A DNA stretch of 64,000 nt from positions 1 through 64,000 of the forward strand of contig NZ_LXSL01000020.1 in NCBI RefSeq assembly GCF_001648355.1, read 5' to 3'. Below are positions 16,329 to 24,787 of the stretch, piece by piece. The DNA is from Eikenella longinqua (GTDB lineage Bacteria > Pseudomonadota > Gammaproteobacteria > Burkholderiales > Neisseriaceae). A program made the translations under genes and the position numbers. How positions within the stretch are numbered: the first letter of the stretch is position 1; the number at the start of each line of letters is the position of its first letter. The notes under the pieces were generated by a model, which worked only from the letters and a program-made list of their open reading frames with translations, had not been told where the DNA came from and ran no database searches.

Positions 16329-16960
16329 TTTTCTACCTCCTCAAGTTCGGCGGCGGCCTGTTCGTAGTTGGCTGTCCAGCCGCCGCTGTAGTCGTATTCC
16401 AGCGGGTGTTCAGCTTTTTCCATTGCCGCTTTGTGGCGTTCGGCATTCGCAAAGTCGGCCTGCTCGTCAATCAGCATCTGCTCCATCAATTCAGCCAGTA
16501 GGGCTTTGGTCATGTTCACAAAGCTGTTGTCCATCGTTTTCCAGGGCAGCTTTTCAGGTAGCCTCGGCATGACTGCCAGCGCAATATATTGTGTGCGGCT
16601 GTTGTCGTCGGTATGAAACCATTTGCCTGCCGATTTAACGTACACCCCATGCCGCAGATTATCGGCACGCTTGGCCTTGATGCGCTCCCACATCTCATCC
16701 TGCTGCTCGGCTTTGAGCCGTGCAGCGCACTCTGGGTCGATGTGCCATTGCTCGCCGTCCCAGGTGCTGGATGGGCAGGGCGGCTGCTCGGCCAGCACGG
16801 GTTTGCCGTCTTTGCCGGGCATAATCACTTGTCCGGCAGATTGCCCGGCCAGCAGTGCGGCGTGCTGTTCGGGGCTAATCTCTACCGCATCTTCAGGTAG
16901 CCTGCTGTGGATGGCGCTGTCGTAAAACGCCTGATTGGATTTTGAGTAAAAAATAGTCAT
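16325..16960 (-). CDS. phage tail fibre assembly protein-like (DUF4376-type)
   Basis: A 211-residue protein beginning MTIFYSKSNQAFYDSAIH, which matches the start of tail fibre assembly/chaperone proteins (FYsks..gFYd..ih...P.davei). The C-terminal half has the KAKRADNLRHGVYVKSAGKWFHTDDNSR pattern of the DUF4376 domain. Tail fibre assembly proteins help fold the adjacent fibre, and the gene follows the fibre gene as expected. Two DUS have been fitted in: LPEKLPW near 16,550 and the reverse near 16,890. The frame is intact. Confidence 0.75.
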   Translation of the reverse strand: MTIFYSKSNQAFYDSAIHSRLPEDAVEISPEQHAALLAGQSAGQVIMPGKDGKPVLAEQPPCPSSTWDGEQWHIDPECAARLKAEQQDEMWERIKAKRADNLRHGVYVKSAGKWFHTDDNSRTQYIALAVMPRLPEKLPWKTMDNSFVNMTKALLAELMEQMLIDEQADFANAERHKAAMEKAEHPLEYDYSGGWTANYEQAAAELEEVEK

Positions 16961-16976
16961 GTTTTAGCTCCTAAAT

Positions 16977-17702
16977 TTAGTAGCCGATGGCCAGCCAATG
17001 CACGGTTTTTTGCCCGAATACGCCGTTTTCTGATACGGTTACCGAGCAGCCGGTCTTACTGATTTTGCCAACATGGGCAGACAGTACTGCCGTTCCACCG
17101 GCCACGTTGTCTAAAACTGCGCTGATTTGCACATTCAAACAGGCGTTCGGAAACGCGAGCGGAAAAATCACGGTGGAAAACACATCTTCCTGCACCGGCA
17201 CACTTCCTCATTCAAAAATCAAGCCGCCCGCCATTTTCTGATAGCCTGAAACGGATTTGTCGGAGGCAAACAGCCTGCCCACTACTGCTTCGATGGTGGC
17301 ACTTAAATCGGTAATCTCGGCGGCGCGGTGGGTGTGGGCTTTTGGAGCTACCTCATCGCAGTTGGCCTTGCGCTGCAAATCCGCCGCCAGCGTGGAGGCA
17401 TTGCCGGCAGATTCAACAGCCTTGTCGTAAGCCGCCTTCACCGCCTTCGGCGTGGCTGCCAGCTCTTCGCTGTTGCTGTCAGTGACAGACGAGAGCTGTA
17501 CGATGCCGGCTTTGGTGGTGCTGGCCGCCCCCGGTTTGTCCTCCTCCTGCTTTTTCTTCAAATACTGCGTCCGCGCGGCCAGTTCCTTGGCCTGCCGGTT
17601 GGCAATGCCGTTCGGCCCACCCAATACCGGGTCGGTGGTTTCTAGCTGGTAGATACCTTCCGCCCATTGCGGGTTGTTCAGTTCTTCCGTGATATTCGCC
17701 AT
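16977..17702 (-). pseudogene. phage tail fibre protein, interrupted by an in-frame TGA
   Basis: Two stretches in the same frame make one tail fibre. The first (17702 to 17211) has MANITEELNNPQWAEGIYQLE, GPNGIANRQAKELAARTQYLK and KAHTHRAAEITDLSA, and ends SGYQKMAGGLIFE. TGA at 17210-17208 follows. The frame then continues GSVPVQEDVF, FPLAFPNACLNVQ and ends VHWLAIGY. Mu-like fibres normally read LI-x-WG at this point, so the stop is most simply a TGG to TGA change. The whole would be 241 residues with the usual WxAIGY end. Unless read through, the receptor-binding tip is lost. Confidence 0.8.
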
Positions 17703-17705
17703 TTT

Positions 17706-18170
17706 TTAAGCTGCTCCAAAGTTAAAGTTGCCGTCGTAGGCCGCCCGCCCGTTGTAACGCAGGGGGACGGCCTGATAATCCAAGGCTGCCAACAGGCAGC
17801 GTGCCGGTGCGAAGGCGGCCAGCGTTTTGCGCAACAGCGCGGCCTGGTCGTTGGTAATCACGCTGTTCATGATGATGCGGTAGTGCGCCCAGTAGCTGCC
17901 GTTTCCGTAAACATGGCTGCCGTTGTAGTTGATGCTGCCGTTGTAGGTTTGGCCGTTCAGCCCTTCGATAATCCGCACCTCGCCAAACCCGAGCCGCCGC
18001 ACGATCTCACGGATTGCCCACGGCGTGCCTTTGTAGCGGTGCAGTTCGTATGTGCCCTTAATCAACCTGCGGCGCGCATCGTCGGATTCGGCCAACCAGT
18101 AGCCGTCGGCACCCAAGATGCTGCGGCTCTCGGCCAAGAGCGGCAGGTGTTCGGGGGCATCCGATGCCAA
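17706..18170 (-). pseudogene. phage tail protein I (gpI-like), N-terminally truncated
   Basis: 154 codons of a baseplate protein of the P2 gpI / Mu gp48 type. LLAESRSILGADGYWLAESDDARRRLIKGTYELHRYKGTPWAIREIVRRLGFGE spans the conserved centre and the tail has NGSINYNGSHVYGNG. The first codon at 18170 would be TTG with no ribosome binding site, and roughly 40 expected N-terminal residues are missing. The break coincides with the start of the opposite-strand terminase remnant at 18,169, marking a rearrangement junction. The next gene (fibre) starts 3 bases after the stop. Confidence 0.72.
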
Positions 18171-18294
18171 CGGTCACGCCGACCGAACTTGGGCGTGCTT
18201 TCTTGCCCTCAATGCCGCCGACGGTGAGACCGGCCCGGTACGTGTGGCCAGCCGTAAAATCCGCCACCGCAGCCCCTTAACCCGAGGATACTGA
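18169..18294 (+). pseudogene. Mu gp28-like terminase large subunit, last about 41 codons
   Basis: An open frame ending TGA 18292-18294 reads NGHADRTWACFLALNAADG, then VRVASRKIRHRSPLTRGY. GHADRxWA and the ASR...RGY end are characteristic of the C-terminus of Mu-type terminase ATPase subunits. The remainder is missing at the junction with the tail module. It lies one base upstream of the portal gene, as in Mu-like phages. Confidence 0.7.
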
Positions 18295-18295
18295 T

Positions 18296-19789
18296 ATGGC
18301 CAAACCCCACTTCAAACTCAAAACCGCCAACGGCGCGGTTACCCTCAAACCCGCCGACCTGACCGCCCACCTCGCCGTTGCCCAACGCTTTTGGGGCATC
18401 GGCGGTTTCGGCGGCTATCTGCCCAATCCCGACCCCGTGTTGAAAAAGCTCGGGCGTGACATCTCGGTTTATCGCGAGCTGCTGTCCGACCCGATTGTCG
18501 CCGGTCATGTGCGCCGCCGGAAATCGGCCGTGGCGGGCATGGAATGGCGCATTGAAGCCAACGGTGCGCCTGACACGGTCTGCGACACCATTGCCGAGCT
18601 GTTCTCCGGTTTTGACCTGTACCGCCTGATCAACCAAATCCTAGATGCCACCCTGTACGGCTATCAGCCCTTGGAAATCATCTGGCAGCGGGGCAGCCTG
18701 TGGCTGCCGTCCGAAATCGTGGCCAAGCCGCAGGAGTGGTTTCAGTTCGACCAAGACGGGCAGCTGCGCTTCCGCCTTTCAGGCAGCCTGAACGACGAAC
18801 CGGTACCGGCCTTCAAATTCCTGTGCCCGACCCACAATGCCAGCTACATCAACCCATACGGTATCGGCGATTTGTCCTGCATTTACTGGCCGACCATCTT
18901 CAAACGCGGCGGTCTGAAATTTTGGGCGGAGTTCAGCGAAAAATTCGGTGCACCGTGGATCATCGGCCGCGAACCGCGCAGCAATACCGACCAAGACACC
19001 GACCGCCTGCTGGATGCGCTGGAACAGCTAATCGGCAACTCGGTGGCCACCATTCCCGACGACTCCAGCGTCGAAATCAAAGAGGCGGCGGGTAAACAGG
19101 GCAGTGCCGATGTGTACGACCGCTTTATCCGCTACTGCCGCTCCGAAATCGCTATTGCGCTGCTCGGCCAAGACCAGACCACCGAGAAAGACAGTACCCA
19201 CGCCAGCGCCACCGCAGGTTTGGAGGTAACCAAGGATATTCGGGACAACGACTGCCGCATCGTCGAAGGCTGCCTGAACCAGCTCATCGACTGGATCTGC
19301 GGTTTCAACTTTGCTGCCGACACCCCGCGCCCGCAGTTTGTTTTGTACACCGAAGAAGCAGGCGACAAGACCTTGGCCGAACGCGACCAAATCCTGACCG
19401 GCTGCGGTGTCCGGTTATCCGAAAGCTACTGGAAACGCGCCTACAACCTGAGCGACGACGATATTGTTCAGGTAGCCTCTCCGCCAAATGCGACGCCGGC
19501 GTCACCTTTGGCCGACTTCGCCGAACACCGGCCGGCTGCCGATGCCGGCTTGGTCATCGACACCCTCGCCCCTCTTTCAGGTAGCCTCAACGCACAGGGG
19601 CAGGCATTAACCGATATCTTGATTGGCAGCCTGAAACAGGGACAGGCCACACCCGAAGCAGTGCTGGACAAGCTGACCGCCGCTTATCCGAATATGGATG
19701 ATGCCGCGCTTCAAGAGGAATTGGCACGCTTAATCTTTCTGGCCGAACTGGTCGGCAGAGTGGAAGCTGCTGAGGAGCTGGCCGAATGA
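18296..19789 (+). CDS. Mu gp29-like portal protein (DUF935)
   Basis: The 497-residue protein matches the portal family of Mu-like phages: PNPDPVLKKLGRDISVYRELLSDPIVAGHVRRRKSAV near the start, GYQPLEIIW, GIGDLSCIYWPTIFKRGGLKFWAEFSEKFGAPW, and LLGQDQTTEKDSTHASATAG. The portal forms the ring through which DNA enters the head. The gene is full-length and overlaps the next gene by 4 bases (ATGA). Two DUS are present in the 3' third (near 19,470 and 19,578), suggesting long residence in this genome. Confidence 0.88.
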   Translation: MAKPHFKLKTANGAVTLKPADLTAHLAVAQRFWGIGGFGGYLPNPDPVLKKLGRDISVYRELLSDPIVAGHVRRRKSAVAGMEWRIEANGAPDTVCDTIAELFSGFDLYRLINQILDATLYGYQPLEIIWQRGSLWLPSEIVAKPQEWFQFDQDGQLRFRLSGSLNDEPVPAFKFLCPTHNASYINPYGIGDLSCIYWPTIFKRGGLKFWAEFSEKFGAPWIIGREPRSNTDQDTDRLLDALEQLIGNSVATIPDDSSVEIKEAAGKQGSADVYDRFIRYCRSEIAIALLGQDQTTEKDSTHASATAGLEVTKDIRDNDCRIVEGCLNQLIDWICGFNFAADTPRPQFVLYTEEAGDKTLAERDQILTGCGVRLSESYWKRAYNLSDDDIVQVASPPNATPASPLADFAEHRPAADAGLVIDTLAPLSGSLNAQGQALTDILIGSLKQGQATPEAVLDKLTAAYPNMDDAALQEELARLIFLAELVGRVEAAEELAE

Positions 19790-20496
19790 ACCCCGAAGAC
19801 ATCAAAGCCATCTTCGGCATGCAGCCCGAAGCCGCCGTGGCCTATCTGCAGCAGAAAGGCATCAACGTATCATGGGACTGGCAGGACATGCTGGACGATG
19901 CGCACGCCACCGCCTTCACCGTAGCCAAAACCGCCGGCATGGATGTGGTCGGCGATATCTATGCCGCCGTGGTCAAAGCCGCCGAAAGCGGGCAGACCTT
20001 GGAGCAGTTCAGCGAGCAGCTGACGCCGGTATTGCAGGCCAAAGGCTGGTGGGGCAGACAGGATATGCCGCACCCGGACACCGGCGAAATCCAAACCGTG
20101 CGCCTGGGCAGTCCCTACCGCCTCAAAACCATCTACCTGACCAATATGCAGTCGGCCTATATGGCCGGGCGTTATGCTGAGATGATGGATGCCGTGGATA
20201 CTCACCCATACTGGGAATACGTGGCAGTCAACGACGAGCGCACCCGCGAGACCCACCGCCTGCTGCACGGCAGCGTTTATGCCGCCGACGACCCGGTGTG
20301 GGATACCCTGTACCCGCCCTTGGATTACCGTTGCCGCTGCCGGGTTCGACCCTTATCGCGCAGCCGGGGGGAGGGAAGAGTGCAGCCCAGCCCGCAGCTG
20401 GAAACCCAAACCGTGGACATCGGTGTCAACCAATACACCGGCGAAGAACGCCATGCCCAGCGTACCGGCATACGCCAAGACATCGTTTTCAGGTAG
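19786..20496 (+). pseudogene. phage head morphogenesis protein (Mu gp30/F-like, SPP1 gp7 domain), truncated
   Basis: A 236-codon product with the minor head protein fold: LKTIYLTNMQSAYMAGRYAEM, WEYVAVNDERTRETHRLLHGSV and PLDYRCRCRVRPLS (the Y.CRC end of the Phage_Mu_F domain). It is cut after RTGIRQD, and the last codons come from host repeat and DUS sequence. The stop TAG (20494-20496) is the TAG inside an inverted DUS. Family members continue for well over 100 further residues. The junction shares CGCCAAGAC between phage and host repeat. Confidence 0.78.
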
Positions 20497-20594
20497 CCTT
20501 TATACCGGCGGCAGGCTACCTGGAAGCCGATGGCGGCTGCTTCAAAAGGCAAGTACAATCCGCCGCATCGCAAATCAAACGTTTGGAGAAGGCA

Positions 20595-20801
20595 ATGTCT
20601 GAACTCTTGGAATTTTTCCGCACGGAAACGGTGGGCGCGGCGGCGGAAACGCTGGATTTCTGGCTCAACGAGTGCAGCCTGGACGAAGCGCCCACAGCGG
20701 AGGAAGTGGCGCAGTGGCAGGCGGTGTTGGATGCGCGCGGCGGGCGGTTTACGCGGCTGGCGATGATGTGCGCCGACTGGCTCTCGGAGCACGGCGCGTG
20801 A
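20595..20801 (+). CDS. small conserved protein of unknown function
   Basis: A 68-residue acidic, probably helical protein: MSELLEFFRTETVGAAAETL, then EEVAQWQAVLDARGGRFTRLAMMCADW. The ATG follows TTTGGAGAAGGCA, a good ribosome binding site. The stop overlaps the GTG start of the VanZ-like gene (GTGA), so the two are translationally coupled. I do not recognise a family. Confidence 0.65.
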   Translation: MSELLEFFRTETVGAAAETLDFWLNECSLDEAPTAEEVAQWQAVLDARGGRFTRLAMMCADWLSEHGA

Positions 20802-21175
20802 GCCGCTGGCTTCTGCTGAGCGGGCTGTGGTTTGCCGGCATGGTGTATGCGCTGCTGCTGCACGAGGGCGGCAACACGCCGCCGCCGTTTGCCCATTTCG
20901 ACAAAGTCGTGCACGCGGGCTTGTTTTTCGGACAGTTTTGGCTGCTGGCCAAGGTGTTTTTGCAGCGGCGGCGGGCGGTGCCGGTGAGGGCGTTGCTGGC
21001 GGCGGCGCTGGTGCTGGCTGCGGGCAGCGAGTGGGCGCAGGGCACGCTCACGGCTTCACGGCAGGCCGATTGGCTGGATGCGGCGGCAGATATGGCCGGC
21101 GCGGCGGCAGCGCTGTATTTTGCCGTGCAGGTGCAGGCGGCGCGGGGCAGGGCGGTGGTCAAGAAAGAAGCATAA
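20798..21175 (+). CDS. VanZ-like small membrane protein
   Basis: A 125-residue inner-membrane protein with about four hydrophobic segments. The FAHFDKVVHAGLFFGQFWLLAKVF stretch (aspartate and histidine in DKxxH) and SEWAQGTL...ADWLDAAADMAGA correspond to the VanZ-like family pattern (DKxxHfxxy..., E.xQ......D..D...N). Function of these proteins outside glycopeptide resistance is unclear. GTG start at 20798 overlaps the upstream stop. Confidence 0.75.
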   Translation: MSRWLLLSGLWFAGMVYALLLHEGGNTPPPFAHFDKVVHAGLFFGQFWLLAKVFLQRRRAVPVRALLAAALVLAAGSEWAQGTLTASRQADWLDAAADMAGAAAALYFAVQVQAARGRAVVKKEA

Positions 21176-21236
21176 AACCTGCACGGCGAAGGGGCGGACG
21201 CATCGCGCGGAAATGCGCCAAAGGCGCAGAATGTGC

Positions 21237-21265
21237 TTGCTAAACGGCGTGCCCGGGCTTATAAT
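21237..21265 (+). promoter_or_regulatory. sigma-70 promoter of tRNA-Pro
   Basis: TTGCTA (21237-21242) and a perfect TATAAT (21260-21265) are separated by 17 bases, 11 bases upstream of the tRNA 5' end. Confidence 0.75.
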
Positions 21266-21276
21266 GCACCTTCTTT

Positions 21277-21353
<77 letters not shown>

Positions 21354-21360
21354 GCTTTTT

Positions 21361-21389
21361 AAAAAGACTTGGTGCTGCCAAGTCTTTTT
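21361..21389 (+). terminator. terminator of tRNA-Pro
   Basis: AAAAAGACTTGG and its perfect complement around a TGCTG loop, ending in TTTTT, 8 bases after the tRNA. Confidence 0.88.
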
Positions 21390-21487
21390 GTTTTGGTGCG
21401 GCGCAAACGATGCTGCGCCCTTAGGCCTCAAAGGCTACCTGAAAAAATATTCCCCATTCCCATCCAGTTATCGCAAAGAAAACCGTT

Positions 21488-22789
21488 ATGACTGTTTCCG
21501 TGATCCAAGACCTGCAAGCGCGCGGCCTCATCGCGCAAACCACCGACATCGAAGCGCTGGACGCTTTGTTGAGCCAACAGAAAATCGCCCTCTACTGCGG
21601 CTTCGACCCCACTGCCGACAGCCTGCACATCGGCCATCTGCTGCCCGTGCTCGCCCTGCGCCGTTTCCAGCAGGCCGGGCACACGCCGATTGCTTTGGTG
21701 GGCGGTGCAACCGGTATGATTGGCGACCCCAGTTTCAAAGCGGTGGAGCGCAGCCTCAATTCCGCCGAAACCGTGGCCGGCTGGGTGGACAGCATCCGCA
21801 ACCAGCTCAAACCGTTTTTGAGCTTTGAAGGCGAAAACGCCGCCATCATGGCCAACAATGCCGACTGGTTTGCCGGCATGAACTGCTTAAGCTTCCTGCG
21901 TGACATCGGCAAGCATTTCTCCGTAAACGCCATGCTGAACAAAGAATCCGTGAAGCAGCGCATTGACCGCGACGACGTGGGCATCTCCTTCACCGAATTC
22001 GCCTACACGCTGTTGCAGAGCTACGACTTCGCCGAGCTGAACAAACGCCACGGCGCGTTGCTGCAAATCGGCGGCTCCGACCAATGGGGCAACATCACCA
22101 ATGGCATCGACCTCACCCGCCGCTTGAACCAAAAACAAGTATTCGGCCTGACCCTGCCGCTGGTAACCAAATCCGACGGCACCAAATTCGGCAAAACCGA
22201 AGGCGGCGCGGTGTGGCTGAACGCGAAGAAAACCTCGCCCTACCAGTTCTACCAATTCTGGCTGAAAGTGGCCGATGCCGACGTATATAAATTCCTGAAA
22301 TACTTCACCTTCCTGAGCATCGAGCAAATCGACGCCATCGAAGCCCAAGATAAAGCCAGCGGCACCAAGCCCGAAGCCCAGCGCATCCTTGCCGAAGAAA
22401 TGACGCGCCTGATTCACGGCGAAGAAGCCCTCGCCGCCGCGCAGCGCATCAGCGAGAGCCTGTTTGCCGAAGACCAAAGCAGCCTCACCGAAAGCGACTT
22501 CGAACAGCTCGCCCTCGACGGCCTGCCCGCATTTGAAGTTTCAGGTAGCCTCAATGTGGTGGAAGCCCTGGTGAAAACCGGCTTGGCTTCGTCCAACAAA
22601 GAAGCGCGCGGTTTTGTGAACAGCAAGGCGGTGCTGCTCAACGGCGCGCCCGCCGAGCAGAACAACCCGAACCACGCCGCCGAACGCCCCGACGATGCCT
22701 ACCTCATCGCCGACGCGCACAAACGTTTCGGCAAATACACCATCCTGCGCCGCGGCAAACGCAACCACGCGCTCTTGGTGTGGCAATAA
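21488..22789 (+). CDS. tyrS: tyrosyl-tRNA synthetase
   Basis: The 433-residue class I synthetase attaches tyrosine to tRNA-Tyr. CGFDPTADSLHIGHLLPV contains the HIGH motif (about residues 37-54), GGSDQWGNITNGIDL marks the tyrosine pocket, and SDGTKFGKTEGGAVWL is the KMSKS-equivalent loop. An S4-like RNA-binding domain lies at the C-terminus (VVEALVKTGLASSNKEARGFV...VLLNG). A DUS is translated as VSGSLNVVEA at the edge of the S4 domain. A DUS precedes the gene by about 50 bases. Confidence 0.97.
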   Translation: MTVSVIQDLQARGLIAQTTDIEALDALLSQQKIALYCGFDPTADSLHIGHLLPVLALRRFQQAGHTPIALVGGATGMIGDPSFKAVERSLNSAETVAGWVDSIRNQLKPFLSFEGENAAIMANNADWFAGMNCLSFLRDIGKHFSVNAMLNKESVKQRIDRDDVGISFTEFAYTLLQSYDFAELNKRHGALLQIGGSDQWGNITNGIDLTRRLNQKQVFGLTLPLVTKSDGTKFGKTEGGAVWLNAKKTSPYQFYQFWLKVADADVYKFLKYFTFLSIEQIDAIEAQDKASGTKPEAQRILAEEMTRLIHGEEALAAAQRISESLFAEDQSSLTESDFEQLALDGLPAFEVSGSLNVVEALVKTGLASSNKEARGFVNSKAVLLNGAPAEQNNPNHAAERPDDAYLIADAHKRFGKYTILRRGKRNHALLVWQ

Positions 22790-22805
22790 TCTTCTAAAGC
22801 CAAGC

Positions 22806-22852
22806 GAAAGGCTACCTGAAAATCTGCCGCGGCATTTTTCAGGTAGCCTTTC
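22806..22852. terminator. inverted DUS terminator after tyrS
   Basis: GAAAGGCTACCTGAAAA pairs perfectly with TTTTCAGGTAGCCTTTC across a short loop. The rest of the gap to 23,045 shows no gene I can support. Confidence 0.8.
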
Positions 22853-23045
22853 TGTTAGTTTACCTATTGAAAATATTGCCAATCATCCGGCAATCAAGGC
22901 GGCTTGGAAAGGCAGGTTCCGGCGCCGGCCAAACCGTTTCTCCGCCGGCGGGCAGGTTGTCGGCAGGGCGGCTTTCGGCGTATGATTCGCCGCTGCGCTT
23001 GCCCGGTTTCCGCCGTAGAACGAAAGCCATGCTCCGGCCAAACAG

Positions 23046-23095
23046 TAGATTTTGCAGAACGCGCAGGCATTCCCCGCCTGTTCTGCAAAATACTA
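23046..23095 (+). promoter_or_regulatory. long hairpin in the leader of rng
   Basis: ATTTTGCAGAAC (23049-23060) pairs with GTTCTGCAAAAT (23080-23091), a perfect 12-bp stem. It extends by TAG/CTA beyond a one-base bulge, and an inner CAGGC/GCCTG-like stem closes an ATTCCCC loop. It ends 16 bases before the rng start codon and is not made of DUS or the local repeat modules. It could be a terminator or attenuator or, by analogy with the E. coli rne leader, an element for feedback by the nuclease. Confidence 0.55.
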
Positions 23096-23111
23096 TTGAA
23101 TCGAGAAAAAA

Positions 23112-24614
23112 ATGACACAGGCAATCAACCAAATCCGGCTGGCCGACGAAGCCGCCCGCCCGCCGGAAACCATCCTGGTAAACATCACGCCGCAGGAAAC
23201 CCGCGTGGCGCTGCTGGAAGAAAACAAAGTGTGCGAGCTGCACATCGACCGCAACAGCGGCCACGGCCTGGTGGGCAATATTTATCTGGGCGTGGTGCGG
23301 CGCGTGTTGCCCGGTATGCAGAGCGCCTTCATCGACATCGGCCTGGAGCGCGCCGCCTTCCTGCACATCGTGGACGTGCTCGAACAGCGCCAAAAGCCCG
23401 AAGAAACCCAGCGCATCGAGCATATGCTGTTTGAAGGGCAAACCATTCTCGTGCAGGTAATCAAAGACCCGATCAACAGCAAAGGGGCCCGCCTTTCCAC
23501 CCAAATCTCGCTGGCCGGGCGCTTCCTCGTGTATCTGCCGCAAGACAGCCACATCGGCATTTCCCAGCGCATCGAAGACGAAAATGAGCGCAACGGCCTG
23601 CGCGAGCGCCTCAAAGCCCTGCTGCCAGAAGAAGGCAACCACGGCTACATCATCCGCACCAGCGCCGAAACCGCCCGCGACGAAGAGCTGCAAGCCGACA
23701 TCGACTACCTCACCAAACTCTGGCAAGACATCCGGCAGCGCTCCCAAAACAGCCCGCCCGAAACCATGCTCTACCAAGATTTGCCGCTCAGCCTGCGCGT
23801 GCTGCGCGACATGTTCAACGGCAACACCCAAAAAATCTTCGTCGATTCCGCCCACAACTACCAGCGCATGCAGGATTTCGCCAGCCAATACGTGCAAGGC
23901 GCCGTGGAGCGCATCCAACACTATCAGGGCGAAAAGCCCCTGTTCGAGCTTTTCCCCGTGGAGCAGGAAATCAACCAATCGCTCCAGCCCCGCGTGGATT
24001 TAAACTTCGGCGGCTACCTCATCATCGAAAGCACCGAAGCCATGACCACCATCGACGTGAACACCGGCGGCTTCGTGGGCGCGCGCAATTTCGACGAAAC
24101 CATCTTCAAAACCAACCTCGAAGCCTGCCACGCCATTGCCCGCGAGCTGCGCCTGCGCAACCTCGGCGGCATGATTATTGTGGATTTCATCGACATGGCT
24201 AGCGACGAACACCGCCAAGCCGTGCTCAGCGAGCTGGCCAAAGCCCTGCGCTTCGACCGCACCCGCGTTACCCTCAACGGCTTCACCAGCCTCGGCCTGG
24301 TGGAGCTCACGCGCAAACGTTCGCGCGAAAACCTCAACCACGTATTGTGCGAGCCGTGCCCAGTTTGCCAGGGCAGGGGCTACCTGAAAACCGCGCAAAC
24401 CGTGTGCTACGAAATCCAGCGCGAAATCGTGCGCGAATCGCGCCGCTTCGACGCGCGCGAATTCCGCATTCTGGCCGCTCCGCCGGTGATCGATTTGTTT
24501 TTAGACGAAGAATCGCAATCGCTGGCGCTGCTCATCGATTTCATCGGCAAGCCGATTTCGCTGATGGTGGAAGGCAGCTATACGCAGGAGCAGTTTGATA
24601 TCGTGTTGTTGTAG
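23112..24614 (+). CDS. rng: ribonuclease G
   Basis: A 500-residue endoribonuclease of the RNase E/G family that trims rRNA 5' ends and decays mRNAs. The S1 domain is near residues 40-130 (GNIYLGVVRRVLPGMQSAFIDIG). The DNase I-like catalytic region has TIDVNTGGFVGARNFDETIFKTNLEA and GGMIIVDFIDMASDEHR. The zinc-link is CEPCPVCQGRGYLKT. Length and the lack of a long C-terminal scaffold point to RNase G rather than E. The conserved GRGYLKT end of the zinc-link is itself encoded by a DUS (24,380). Confidence 0.95.
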   Translation: MTQAINQIRLADEAARPPETILVNITPQETRVALLEENKVCELHIDRNSGHGLVGNIYLGVVRRVLPGMQSAFIDIGLERAAFLHIVDVLEQRQKPEETQRIEHMLFEGQTILVQVIKDPINSKGARLSTQISLAGRFLVYLPQDSHIGISQRIEDENERNGLRERLKALLPEEGNHGYIIRTSAETARDEELQADIDYLTKLWQDIRQRSQNSPPETMLYQDLPLSLRVLRDMFNGNTQKIFVDSAHNYQRMQDFASQYVQGAVERIQHYQGEKPLFELFPVEQEINQSLQPRVDLNFGGYLIIESTEAMTTIDVNTGGFVGARNFDETIFKTNLEACHAIARELRLRNLGGMIIVDFIDMASDEHRQAVLSELAKALRFDRTRVTLNGFTSLGLVELTRKRSRENLNHVLCEPCPVCQGRGYLKTAQTVCYEIQREIVRESRRFDAREFRILAAPPVIDLFLDEESQSLALLIDFIGKPISLMVEGSYTQEQFDIVLL

Positions 24615-24626
24615 CGCGGAGCGAAG

Positions 24627-24671
24627 AAAAGGCTACCTGAAAACCGGTTTGGGGTTTTCAGGTAGCCTTTT
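24627..24671. terminator. inverted DUS terminator after rng
   Basis: AAAAGGCTACCTGAAAACC pairs with GGTTTTCAGGTAGCCTTTT around a 7-base loop, 12 bases after the stop codon. Confidence 0.85.
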
Positions 24672-24709
24672 GCCATGTGGGGAAACGGTTGGATGATACG
24701 GAAAGGATA

Positions 24710-24771
24710 AAGGCTACCTGAAAACGCAGCGCAGCGAAGTTTCTGCGAAGCTAAAATTTTCAGGTAGCCTT
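24710..24771. repeat. inverted DUS pair with repeat module, 3' of mscL
   Basis: Inverted DUS enclose ACGCAGCGCAGCGAAGTTT and CTGCGAAGCTAAA. It lies 17 bases beyond the end of mscL (minus strand) and probably terminates it. Confidence 0.7.
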
Positions 24772-24787
24772 TTGCGCTGTGCGGCGG

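Larger units (their letters stand above)
15825..20485. mobile_element. rearranged Mu-like prophage remnant
   Basis: The segment starts with a sequence like the right end of phage Mu and holds, on the minus strand, a tail module (tail protein I, tail fibre, fibre assembly, a papain-like protein). On the plus strand it holds part of a head module (terminase C-terminus, gp29-like portal, truncated gp30/F-like protein). In an intact Mu-like phage these modules share one strand, so an inversion and large deletions have occurred. Repressor, transposase A/B, protease/scaffold, capsid and sheath genes are all missing. Both outer edges lie in the halves of one host repeat. It cannot be a functional phage. 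Confidence 0.85.

Noticed and set aside
22860..23045. Possible small gene between tyrS and rng
   Set aside because: Several short frames exist on both strands, but none has a ribosome binding site or protein-like composition, and the main feature is the rng leader.
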